NCBI GenBank assembly: GCA_943354465.1
Contig: CALRCC010000001.1
Coordinates: forward strand, 1 to 37,208
Source: Candidatus Ryanbacteria bacterium
GTDB lineage: Bacteria > Patescibacteriota > Minisyncoccia > Ryanbacterales > GWA2-47-10b
Direction of reading: 5' to 3'
DNA: 37,208 nucleotides
The position numbers and the translations under genes are program-made. The notes under the pieces were generated by a model that had not been told where the DNA came from, ran no database searches, and saw only the letters and a list, made by a program, of their open reading frames with translations. Below are positions 30,532 through 37,208 of the stretch, piece by piece. Every line of letters starts with the position of its first letter. Position 1 is the first letter of the stretch.

Positions 30532-31458
30532 TTAGAGAAGTTTTAGATTCGCGGTGTTTTCGCGCAGTCCAGATAGAAACGCACTACCAGCCATAGGCTT
30601 ACTGCCCGATGGCTGTATTGTTTTGAGGTGTATCAAAAAATCTTGTGCAGCGGCGTATAGCTGTTTATCCTGTGCAATGAGCGTCCCCGGCTTGCTCTCT
30701 GCTGATCGTTGTATATCAGTAAGCGTTGCGTTTATTATTTTAAATATTTTGCCGTTTAGCATACTCCAGCTTGTCGGCCAGATTTTATATGCACGGATAT
30801 GGTTAATGATCTCATTCGCTGGCTTCGTCCAATCAATATGTCCTGACTCTTTGGTGAGCATTTTTGTAAATGTCGCGTCATTATGATTTTGTTTATGAGC
30901 TTGTACGGTGCCACCAGTCCAACCAGGAATTATGCGCGTCAAAAGATTGGCGCTCACATGCGCCAATTTGTCTTCAAGCGTGCGCGCATCATCAGAGTCG
31001 TCTATCGCCAATTTTTCTTGAGCTATGATCGGGCCATGATCTACCTCGCTGTCAGTTAGCATGATGGTGATACCAGTCTCTGTATCGCCGTTGGCCAGAG
31101 TAGTTTGTATTGGCGTTGGTCCACGATAGAGAGGTAAAAGCGATGGATGAACATTTAGCGTGCCATGTGTAGGAATATTTAAAATATCATTTGGTATGAT
31201 GTGGCCGTATGATGCGATGATGCCAAGGTCGCATTTCGGTATGTCATCTTTAGTCGTGATCTTTTTTTGTATTAGCGATAATTTATGATCTTTGGCGTAT
31301 AGCGCAGTAGGTGGCGATGTCAGTATGTGTCCGCGCCCTTGCGGTTCGTCAGTGCTTGTGATGACAGCCGATATATCAAAACCAGCGTTTACTAACGCAT
31401 CTAGAATAGCCACAGAAAAAATGCTATTGCCAAAAAATACTATGCTAGTTTTTTTCAT
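30532..31458 (-). CDS. fmt: Methionyl-tRNA formyltransferase
   Basis: 308 residues, full length. N-terminal Rossmann domain (IVFFGNSIFSVAILDAL), catalytic motif LNVHPSLLPLYRGPTPIQ with Asn-His, and the formyl-folate loop LTDSEVDHGPIIAQE with catalytic Asp. The C-terminal tRNA-binding domain starts around residue 205. It formylates Met-tRNAfMet for translation initiation. Its start overlaps the def stop by 4 bases, and priA-def-fmt is a conserved bacterial gene order. Confidence 0.94.
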   Translation of the reverse strand: MKKTSIVFFGNSIFSVAILDALVNAGFDISAVITSTDEPQGRGHILTSPPTALYAKDHKLSLIQKKITTKDDIPKCDLGIIASYGHIIPNDILNIPTHGTLNVHPSLLPLYRGPTPIQTTLANGDTETGITIMLTDSEVDHGPIIAQEKLAIDDSDDARTLEDKLAHVSANLLTRIIPGWTGGTVQAHKQNHNDATFTKMLTKESGHIDWTKPANEIINHIRAYKIWPTSWSMLNGKIFKIINATLTDIQRSAESKPGTLIAQDKQLYAAAQDFLIHLKTIQPSGSKPMAGSAFLSGLRENTANLKLL

Positions 31459-31997
31459 TTAGTGTCTTTGAGCTCGGTAATTTTTCTAGCGCTGTCTATA
31501 AATAGCACTCCGCTAAGGTGGTCTATCTCATGTTGTAGGAGGCGAGCGAAAAGTTTTGTGGCTCCGTACTCAAAAACTTTTCCGTTTTCATCATATGCAC
31601 GTACTCGAATTTTTTCTGCGCGCGATACAATGCCATATGTCCTCGGTACACTAAGGCATCCTTCTGTACCCGCATTTTTTTTCGATGCTATTTTGATAAT
31701 TGTAGGATTTATAAATACGACATATTGCCAAGTTTTTTTCTTTGCCTTTTCATCTGCGATATCTTTAGGTTCCCAACCTTTGTCTAGGGCCAGCGCCTCA
31801 TCGGATGCAAGAAATATTTGTTTTGATATCCCTATTTGTGGCGCAGCTATACCAATGCCGTCTGATGTTTTACGAAGTGCTACTGACATATCTTTGATAA
31901 TGCTAGCAAGTTTTGGCGTACCGAATTCTTCTGCCGTTACTGGTTTTGCAGTCTTGCGCAGTACTGGCGCCGGCAATGTGACTATATCTGGTATCAT
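31455..31997 (-). CDS. def: Peptide deformylase
   Basis: 180 residues. The three metal-site motifs are present: GIGIAAPQIG (motif 1), EGCLSVP (motif 2, Cys ligand), and LQHEIDHLSGVLF (motif 3, H-E-x2-H). A loop of about 20 residues (LASDEALALDKGWEPKDIAD) inserted after motif 1 is longer than in most short enzymes. It removes the formyl group added through Fmt. Starts 7 bases downstream of the priA stop. Confidence 0.94.
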   Translation of the reverse strand: MIPDIVTLPAPVLRKTAKPVTAEEFGTPKLASIIKDMSVALRKTSDGIGIAAPQIGISKQIFLASDEALALDKGWEPKDIADEKAKKKTWQYVVFINPTIIKIASKKNAGTEGCLSVPRTYGIVSRAEKIRVRAYDENGKVFEYGATKLFARLLQHEIDHLSGVLFIDSARKITELKDTK

Positions 31998-32004
31998 GTC
32001 ACTA

Positions 32005-33858
32005 CTATAGGATATTTTCTGGTTCTACTACAATATCCCATTGATCTTTGTGGGCAGAGAGTATCTCCTTGAGATTTTCCGCGTTTTTTATCCAATTTTG
32101 TTCGTTTATGCTAATTAAAATATGATGACGAGTGTCGTCATTGAACGCTGGATAATTTGATACATATTCGGCGAGCCCAGTGACAAGATCGGTCAGCCCT
32201 TTTACTTTTGCAGCTCTGCGATCTTGTTGTGTATCGCGTATCGTCGCTTTTATAAAAAGTATAGATGGAGGTAGATCTGCTTGCTTTCGTTCTGCGCACT
32301 CTACACGCAAAAATCCTTTGATATCTTGGCGTATAAAATGATCAAAAAGTTGATGCTGAGAAAACCTAGTTTGTATAAATATAAATGCGTCAGACACTTT
32401 CCCATGCAGCTTTAGTATTATAGAAAGCACTCGTTCGTTGATCCTAAAATCAGGTATTGAGAACAGATTATCAAGATTAACAATCGCGCCATGGCATGCT
32501 GTCAGGCGTGGCTCTTCTAACATAGCGTCAGTGCCTATTAAAATGCCGTTAGGTGATGTGAGGAATTGAGCTATAATTTTTTCTTTTATAGTTTTATTTG
32601 GCGCTACGGTATCATCATATATCCACAGCGGGCGAGTCACTCCAAGAGTTTTAAGCTCTTGTAGCACGCGTTGCGTGCCAATGCCGTATCCTCGTAGATT
32701 CCATCCGTTGCATGTGGAACATGGTATTTCTGGTGGGAGCTCACGCTCACATTTACGGCAATTATACATACGCTTGCCACTGTCGCGCATGACAAGTGGC
32801 ATGTTGCATGCTGGACACCCAAGAAGTTTGCCGCAATCACTGCATATAATAAATGTATAAAATCCTTTTCTAGTTGTGAATAATAGTGCGCGCTCCGTAT
32901 GTTCTTTAAGTAGAGCCAAGAGGTCGTCTGAAATTATCGGATTTTTTTGTTGGCGCATATCAATAATCGCACCTGGCGCGCGCTGTTTTACGCGCGATGA
33001 AAGATAGTGTAGCTGGCGTTCTTCGTTTAAGTCGCGAATGCTGGGCAAAGTTTTTCCTTCAATACATTTTGCGCGTATATGTTGAGCAAAAAGAATCGTC
33101 GCCTTTGCCGTATTAATGCGCGGATGTTCTTGTCGAATATAATGATTAGAATCTGAGTCTTCAATTATGACTATGCTCTCGTACCCAGAAAGAAGCCCAA
33201 GCGCGAGAGTAGATGATATGACCAATGATGGAGATGTTTTTGAAATAATACGACCGCAGGCGATTCGCGTTTGCTTTGGCGTTAGCGACCCATGCAGGAT
33301 TATAGGATTTAATGGTAGATGAGCGAGCGATGATGCTATATATTCGAGTACCGCAAGAGTTGGTGCAAAAATAACAATTGATTGTTTTTTAGCGTACGCT
33401 TCACGCACTATAATTGAGTAGTGCTCAATTCGCTCTGCAAATGATCCTAAGACAATATCGGGGCGTGGACGCTGAAGCTCTTGAGGTGGTATTTCTAGCT
33501 CGCGTGTTGCTGGAGGAGAAGCCAAAAAAGATGTTGGAAAAAATATTTTTATAATTTGTCCAGCAGGTTCTTGGTAGTAATTTGCCATATCGTGAGCAAT
33601 CGTGATTAGCGACGGGTGCACTATATTTTGCGAGCCAAGAATCTTATAAATGCGTTTTAGAGCGAATGCTCATTTTTTAATCGCTATCTTTTTTTCAGCA
33701 AGCGGCTCACTTGTCAGCACCATCGCTGGTATTGTTCGTTTTTGAAATGGTACAGATACTATCATACCTAAAGTCAGTTGATCCTTGGCAAAATAGTTTA
33801 AAGAGCCAGCATACTTTTGCGGCAATGATACGAGTGGACTCACGGATACTATCTGCAT
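32005..33858 (-). pseudogene. priA: PriA (primosomal protein N'), helicase motifs lost and one in-frame TGA at codon 63
   Basis: A single frame of about 617 codons from the ATG at 33858 to 32005. Codons 1-62 encode the 3'-end-binding domain (AGSLNYFAKDQLTLGMIV); a TGA stop at 33672-33670 follows IAIKK; the frame then continues ALKRIYKILG, DMANYYQEPAGQIIKIFFP and on to the end. The eight-Cys zinc region is intact (CSDCGKLLGCPAC, NCRKC, CSTC). Walker A is replaced (LGSFAERIEHY where GxTGSGKTEVY is usual), DEEH reads EDSDSNHY, and the Arg-finger motif GRAGR reads HGKVSD. So it looks like a helicase-dead PriA, similar in concept to that of Deinococcus. The TGA could be real, a sequencing error, or a readthrough site. 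First gene of priA-def-fmt. Confidence 0.8.
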
Positions 33859-33864
33859 TTGTTC

Positions 33865-33904
33865 ATTGTAGGGGTCTTGCAAGGATTCTCACAAGCCCTA
33901 CCAT
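33865..33904. promoter_or_regulatory. Overlapping divergent leaderless promoters of priA and the signal-peptidase-like gene
   Basis: Minus strand: TTGTGA (33894-33889), 18 bases, TACAAT (33870-33865), 6 bases to the priA ATG. Plus strand: TTGCAA (33877-33882), 16 bases, TACCAT (33899-33904), 6 bases to the ATG at 33911. The two promoters overlap, so use of one may exclude the other. Confidence 0.45.
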
Positions 33905-33910
33905 AGTAGT

Positions 33911-34405
33911 ATGGCTCGCGTTGGACTTTTTATTAAGATATTTATATTCGCCATTTTTATTAGTACAGTTGTGCGATATATGGTTATACAGCCATATATT
34001 GTTAGCGACGATGCTATGGCGCCTATATTTCGTAGTGGGGATGTCTTATTGATTAATCGTTTGGCTGATTTTAGACGCGATTCCACTATTGTTTTCAGAG
34101 ACGACAAGACTCAAAAGCGCTCATTGCGACGTATTATTGCCTTGCCGGAAGAGCGAATATCGGTAAATGATGGCATAGTCTCTGTAACTAATAAGGACGG
34201 AGATAGCGTCATTAAAGAGCTTCCACTTTTTGGAACGGTCATGCTGACATTGCCTGGAGTAGGCAAAATTGATGCACAAGAAGTATTTGTCATGCCAGAT
34301 CGCGCCACACAAGAGTTTTATGGGTTAGTTGATGTTAGGCATATCATTGGTGTGCCCATTATGAGGATTTATCCTCTTTCTCGAGTAACCTTTCTCAATC
34401 AGTAG
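33911..34405 (+). CDS. Signal peptidase I-like (S26) protein lacking the catalytic Ser and Lys
   Basis: 164 residues with the S26 layout: one membrane helix (about 6-24), then VIQPYIVSDDAMAPIFRSGD, LRRIIALPEERISV and a C-terminal G-x-V-D-x-R-x-I-I-G-V-P-x-x-R box (GLVDVRHIIGVPIMRIYPL). The active-site serine of the usual S-G-x-S-M-x-P is Ala35 (SDDAM), and the general-base lysine of K-R-V-x-G-L-P is Arg73. Only S32, three residues earlier, could substitute. It is therefore predicted inactive as a Ser-Lys protease, perhaps a scaffold or a competitor of the real signal peptidase encoded elsewhere. Confidence 0.75.
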   Translation: MARVGLFIKIFIFAIFISTVVRYMVIQPYIVSDDAMAPIFRSGDVLLINRLADFRRDSTIVFRDDKTQKRSLRRIIALPEERISVNDGIVSVTNKDGDSVIKELPLFGTVMLTLPGVGKIDAQEVFVMPDRATQEFYGLVDVRHIIGVPIMRIYPLSRVTFLNQ

Positions 34406-34489
34406 TAATGTTTTTATATAAAGTTTATTAAGGTTTATATAATATAATCAATGTTTGATACGTAAAAATATTTTAACTGGTTTTAAAGA

Positions 34490-34505
34490 AAGCTCGTACG
34501 AGCTT
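34490..34505. repeat. 16-bp perfect palindrome in the intergenic region
   Basis: AAGCTCGTACGAGCTT. It lies in a 239-base AT-rich gap (34406-34644) and has no U-tract, so it is more likely a protein-binding site or RNA hairpin than a terminator. About 40 bases upstream there are TATAAT-like sequences (around 34438-34449). I see no small open reading frame or recognisable RNA gene here. Confidence 0.6.
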
Positions 34506-34560
34506 ATTACAGGCGTTTACAGCATTTTTTTAAAATAAAAGCTGTCCACAAGGATTTATT

Positions 34561-34595
34561 AAAAAGGGAGATTTGTCGCTATCTCCTTTTTTTCT
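34561..34595 (+). terminator. Rho-independent terminator before the giant surface gene
   Basis: GGAGAT (34567-34572) pairs with ATCTCC (34581-34586), 8-base loop, flanked by an A-run (34561-34565) and T-run (34587-34593) that extend the stem. It would end transcription of the signal-peptidase-like gene or of an RNA from the intergenic region. Confidence 0.7.
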
Positions 34596-34617
34596 TTCGT
34601 TTACAATATAAATCAGG

Positions 34618-34638
34618 TATCCGATACATAATCGGATA
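34618..34638. promoter_or_regulatory. Perfect inverted repeat just before the HTH-headed surface gene (candidate operator)
   Basis: TATCCGAT (34618-34625), ACATA, ATCGGATA (34631-34638), 6 bases before the ATG at 34645. -10-like TACAAT (34602-34607) lies upstream. The protein itself begins with a helix-turn-helix, so autoregulation is an attractive guess. Confidence 0.55.
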
Positions 34639-34644
34639 ATCGAA

Positions 34645-37208
34645 ATGAAAGAAAAAAAACAAACATTCATTCCAGTATCAGAGGCATCTCAAGACACTCC
34701 ATATAGCACGGAGTATTTGAGCTTGCTTTGTCGTAAGGGCAGGATAGAGTCCAAAAAAATTGGGCGTAATTGGTATACGACAAAAGATGCTGTACGGAAA
34801 TATCTAGCGAAACAAATCGCACAAAGAAATTCGAGCGTATCAATGCTGGATACTTATGCCTCTACACTATTCCAAAATCCAGAGGCGCGCCTTGTATCAA
34901 CTTCAATGGAGCCAAATGCGTTGAACGATGTGACAGAGTTAGCAAAGAAGACTGATCTTGATTTAAAAAGTGATACTCTTTTTGAAAAGTTTATTGGAAA
35001 GTTTATGACCTTTATGGACGCTTCTGTAGAAGGCCATTTTGGAGTAACGCATCGTGCATGGCGCAAAGTCAAAAAAGAGATTAAAAATATTGTCACCAAT
35101 AGGCGATCATTTACTATCTTATTTTTTATTGTTTTATTTTTAGTACTTTCTCCGGCACGCGTTTTGTTGGGAGCGGCAGATGATATGATTTTCGCGGCGT
35201 ATGAAAAAATACGCGATGCAGAAACTTTGATGGGGCATCGAGCTGGCACTCATGCAAATGAAATATTGTTGCTCGATAAAAATGGCAATGTAGCCATCTA
35301 CGGCAATGTAATTTCTGAAAATGATATTGAGGCAGGCGGTCAACTTGTGGCGAACATCCAAAACGGTACAGCTCCGATAAAAGTTAGCTCAATGACTAAA
35401 GTAGAAAATCTAAATGCAGATTATTTGGATGGGATATCAAGCGGTCAGATGACTCTGGCGTTTGTCACAAAAAATGGAAATATAACTTATGACGATGTAT
35501 CTCTGGAGGGCAAAGTTGAGGTAGGAAAGACGCTACGCGTAAAGGGCGCTACTCATCTTTTGCAGGCGTTGAATGTAGATGGAGGCCTCGCAGTGTTTGG
35601 TGATGCAGTTTTTTCAAAGAGCATAAAAGTTCATGGTGATGTCAATGCGCGCAATCTTTTTGCAAAGGATTATATAGCCGGCCGTGTGATACAGGGCGAA
35701 TCTATAAACGGCACAAAAGAGATCTATTCCCCGAGCATCCATGCGACTGAAAATTTGCGTACAAAAAATATGTTGGTCGATGGCCAAAGTGTTTTCCAGG
35801 GCATGAGTATGAATAATGGCGGGATGTGGGCAAAGTTTGGATCGTTTGATCAAGTACTTGAAGTCGGCGGTGATTTTGGCGCGTATGGCAAAACTGTCAA
35901 TCTTGGCTTAGCGGGAAAAAGTAAGATTATAGCGAAAGGCGAGTCATTTACTTTTAATGGATCGGCTGTTTGTACTTCTGGAAGTGGTGGCTGTGGCGGG
36001 ACTACGTACACAGATGGTAAAAATATTTCTCTAAGCGGTACTGTATTTAGCCTAGATACAAGCCTCTACTCAATGGGTAATATTTTTGCTACTTCATCTG
36101 GATCTGTGTATGCATCAAGTACTATTCAGGCTTCCGGTAATATTTTTGGTTATGGCTCGCTTGGGTTAGGCACTACGTCGCCCGCTCGTATTTTGAGTGT
36201 TGAAGGTGATGCAATCATCACTGGTGCGCTTAAAGTAGGCCCTTTAACGAGCACGAGCACTATCAATTGTGATTCACTCGATACAAACTCTTCAGGTCTT
36301 ATCATCTGTGGCAGTGATGCTACTGGAGGTAGTGCAGGCGTTCCTAATCTTGTATATCGTGCATTTTCAGGCACCAAATATTTTACAGCGTCATCAACTG
36401 CTGATCAACTAGCATGGCATTTCAATGATGGTTTTGTATCATCAGCGTCATCGTCAATCGCTGGTCGTCTTCATATTGCAGGTGGCTCGTTGGATTTGAC
36501 TGGTACAGCAGTATTTAACGCATCAAGTACAGCTCACATATCAGGCAATGCTTGGTTAGGCGCAAATCTTTTCGCAGGAGGTACCACAACTCAACCTCTA
36601 GCAACACTAGCTATCGGTGGCGCAGGATCAGCCACAGCTGATGCATACATCTCTGGAGGGTTGGGAGTAGGCAATGCTACTACAGCCGATGGTGCAATCG
36701 AAGTATCAGATCGTATAGTCATCGCAAATTCTGGCTTCATCTCTGGATCAAAGATTTGTACAGCAGGAAACGGAGTATGTAGCGGTTCATTCTCAAGCTT
36801 TGACATTCAAGACGACGATGGCTCAACCGATACGATTACCAACACAAATGTTCTACAAATATATGGAGGTAAAAATATCAATTCAAATATCACAGGTACT
36901 GATCAGATCACATTAGATGTAGGGTCCAACATATATCTCAATACAATCTCGGCTTCATCAACCATCGCAACAGCAGGCACTATCAATGCAAGCTCAACAC
37001 TTCACATCACTGGCAATGTCACTTTCGGATCATACGCAACCACCACACTTGGTATCGATCTCAATGGAAAACTACGCAACACATCATCAGCGACATCAAC
37101 ATTCACCGGAGGTATATTCGCAAACGCATTTCAGACAAACCTCCAATCATGTACCCAAGCACTCGAGACAGATAGTAGTGGCGCAATCATCTGTGGTACT
37201 GACGCAGA
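34645..37208 (+). CDS. Giant membrane-anchored surface protein with N-terminal MerR/excisionase-like HTH (3' end outside window)
   Basis: At least 854 codons, open at the right edge. Residues about 10-56 form an HTH_17/excisionase-like domain: VSEASQDTPYSTEYLSLLCR followed by GRIESKKIGRNWYTTKDAVR. A linker and a membrane helix (about 155-175, SFTILFFIVLFLVLSPARVL) follow. The remainder is a long beta-rich, Gly/Ser/Thr-rich exterior with many tail-fibre-like repeats (GLGTTSPARILSVEGDAIIT, then GALKV). A Cys module, C-x8-S-SGLIICGSDA (about 36268), recurs as C-x8-SSGAIICGTDA near the edge, 294 codons apart. DNA binding by the N-terminus and attachment by the outer part are inferred. Confidence 0.82.
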   Translation, partial: MKEKKQTFIPVSEASQDTPYSTEYLSLLCRKGRIESKKIGRNWYTTKDAVRKYLAKQIAQRNSSVSMLDTYASTLFQNPEARLVSTSMEPNALNDVTELAKKTDLDLKSDTLFEKFIGKFMTFMDASVEGHFGVTHRAWRKVKKEIKNIVTNRRSFTILFFIVLFLVLSPARVLLGAADDMIFAAYEKIRDAETLMGHRAGTHANEILLLDKNGNVAIYGNVISENDIEAGGQLVANIQNGTAPIKVSSMTKVENLNADYLDGISSGQMTLAFVTKNGNITYDDVSLEGKVEVGKTLRVKGATHLLQALNVDGGLAVFGDAVFSKSIKVHGDVNARNLFAKDYIAGRVIQGESINGTKEIYSPSIHATENLRTKNMLVDGQSVFQGMSMNNGGMWAKFGSFDQVLEVGGDFGAYGKTVNLGLAGKSKIIAKGESFTFNGSAVCTSGSGGCGGTTYTDGKNISLSGTVFSLDTSLYSMGNIFATSSGSVYASSTIQASGNIFGYGSLGLGTTSPARILSVEGDAIITGALKVGPLTSTSTINCDSLDTNSSGLIICGSDATGGSAGVPNLVYRAFSGTKYFTASSTADQLAWHFNDGFVSSASSSIAGRLHIAGGSLDLTGTAVFNASSTAHISGNAWLGANLFAGGTTTQPLATLAIGGAGSATADAYISGGLGVGNATTADGAIEVSDRIVIANSGFISGSKICTAGNGVCSGSFSSFDIQDDDGSTDTITNTNVLQIYGGKNINSNITGTDQITLDVGSNIYLNTISASSTIATAGTINASSTLHITGNVTFGSYATTTLGIDLNGKLRNTSSATSTFTGGIFANAFQTNLQSCTQALETDSSGAIICGTDA

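Noticed and set aside
31462..32010. 182-codon plus-strand open frame opposite def
   Set aside because: It is the mirror of def, whose three catalytic motifs are clear; no known motif or start signal on the plus strand.
33670..33672. Alternative genetic code (UGA read as Gly, as in Gracilibacteria/Absconditabacteria)
   Set aside because: TGA clearly ends other genes, for example at 371, 4341, 9058, 11894, 13270 and 28343, where the next ATG overlaps it, and no other recognisable gene contains an internal TGA.

Overview
The window looks like chromosomal sequence from an ultra-small, host-dependent bacterium of the Candidate Phyla Radiation (Patescibacteria), most likely Parcubacteria-like. This is an inference. 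It rests on compact genes with 4-base ATGA overlaps, shortened ATP synthase delta and epsilon subunits, several core enzymes that have lost catalytic motifs, many small membrane proteins, and an enormous surface protein with a DNA-binding-like N-terminus. There is no rRNA, tRNA, CRISPR array, transposase or prophage gene in view. Forty-five genes are described, three of them resting largely on my own reading: a 51-aa and a 58-aa membrane protein, and the giant surface gene that runs off the right edge.

Layout, left to right. (1) 1-2.1 kb: envelope proteins (membrane protein, Gmad2-domain protein, DedA family) and a conserved hypothetical with its own promoter, Shine-Dalgarno (SD) sequence and terminator. 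(2) 2.1-7.1 kb: pterin dehydratase plus tRNA-guanine transglycosylase, an ABC-2 exporter pair, a secreted glucose/sorbosone-dehydrogenase-like propeller and a HAD phosphatase. (3) 7.15-13.9 kb: a small Cys-rich protein on the minus strand, then the full F1Fo ATP synthase operon in the order a-c-b-delta-alpha-gamma-beta-epsilon, followed after 9 bases by a short beta-carbonic-anhydrase-like gene. (4) 14-17.3 kb: a second, convergent carbonic-anhydrase-like gene, a membrane diadenylate cyclase with a CdaR-like tail, and leucyl aminopeptidase. (5) 17.3-20.8 kb: a tiny membrane protein, LexA with a near-perfect operator, peroxiredoxin, a PD-(D/E)XK nuclease, a DUF3105 protein and a zinc-ribbon protein with an unusual structured leader. 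(6) 20.8-27.3 kb: UppP, then a copper/thiol island (DsbD-like metal protein, CopZ, CopA, CuA-like cupredoxin, DoxX). (7) 27.4-30.5 kb: EamA transporter, clan GH-A glycoside hydrolase, peptidoglycan-binding/PKD surface protein. (8) 30.5-34.4 kb: fmt-def-priA on the minus strand, with priA broken by one in-frame TGA, and a divergent signal-peptidase-like gene lacking both catalytic residues. (9) 34.6 kb to the end: a giant HTH-TM-repeat surface protein, open at the window edge.

Two styles of gene start stand out. Many core genes have a -10-like hexamer 6-8 bases before an ATG, as expected for leaderless mRNAs. A few small or unusual genes have a strong SD (AGGAGG or AAGGAG) with a GTG or TTG start. 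The best leads are the convergent carbonic-anhydrase-like pair attached to the ATP synthase operon, the pseudo-enzyme pair PriA/signal peptidase sharing one divergent promoter region, the switch-like leader of the zinc-ribbon gene, the HTH-headed surface protein with a palindrome just before its start, and a Tgt pocket suggesting queuine salvage.
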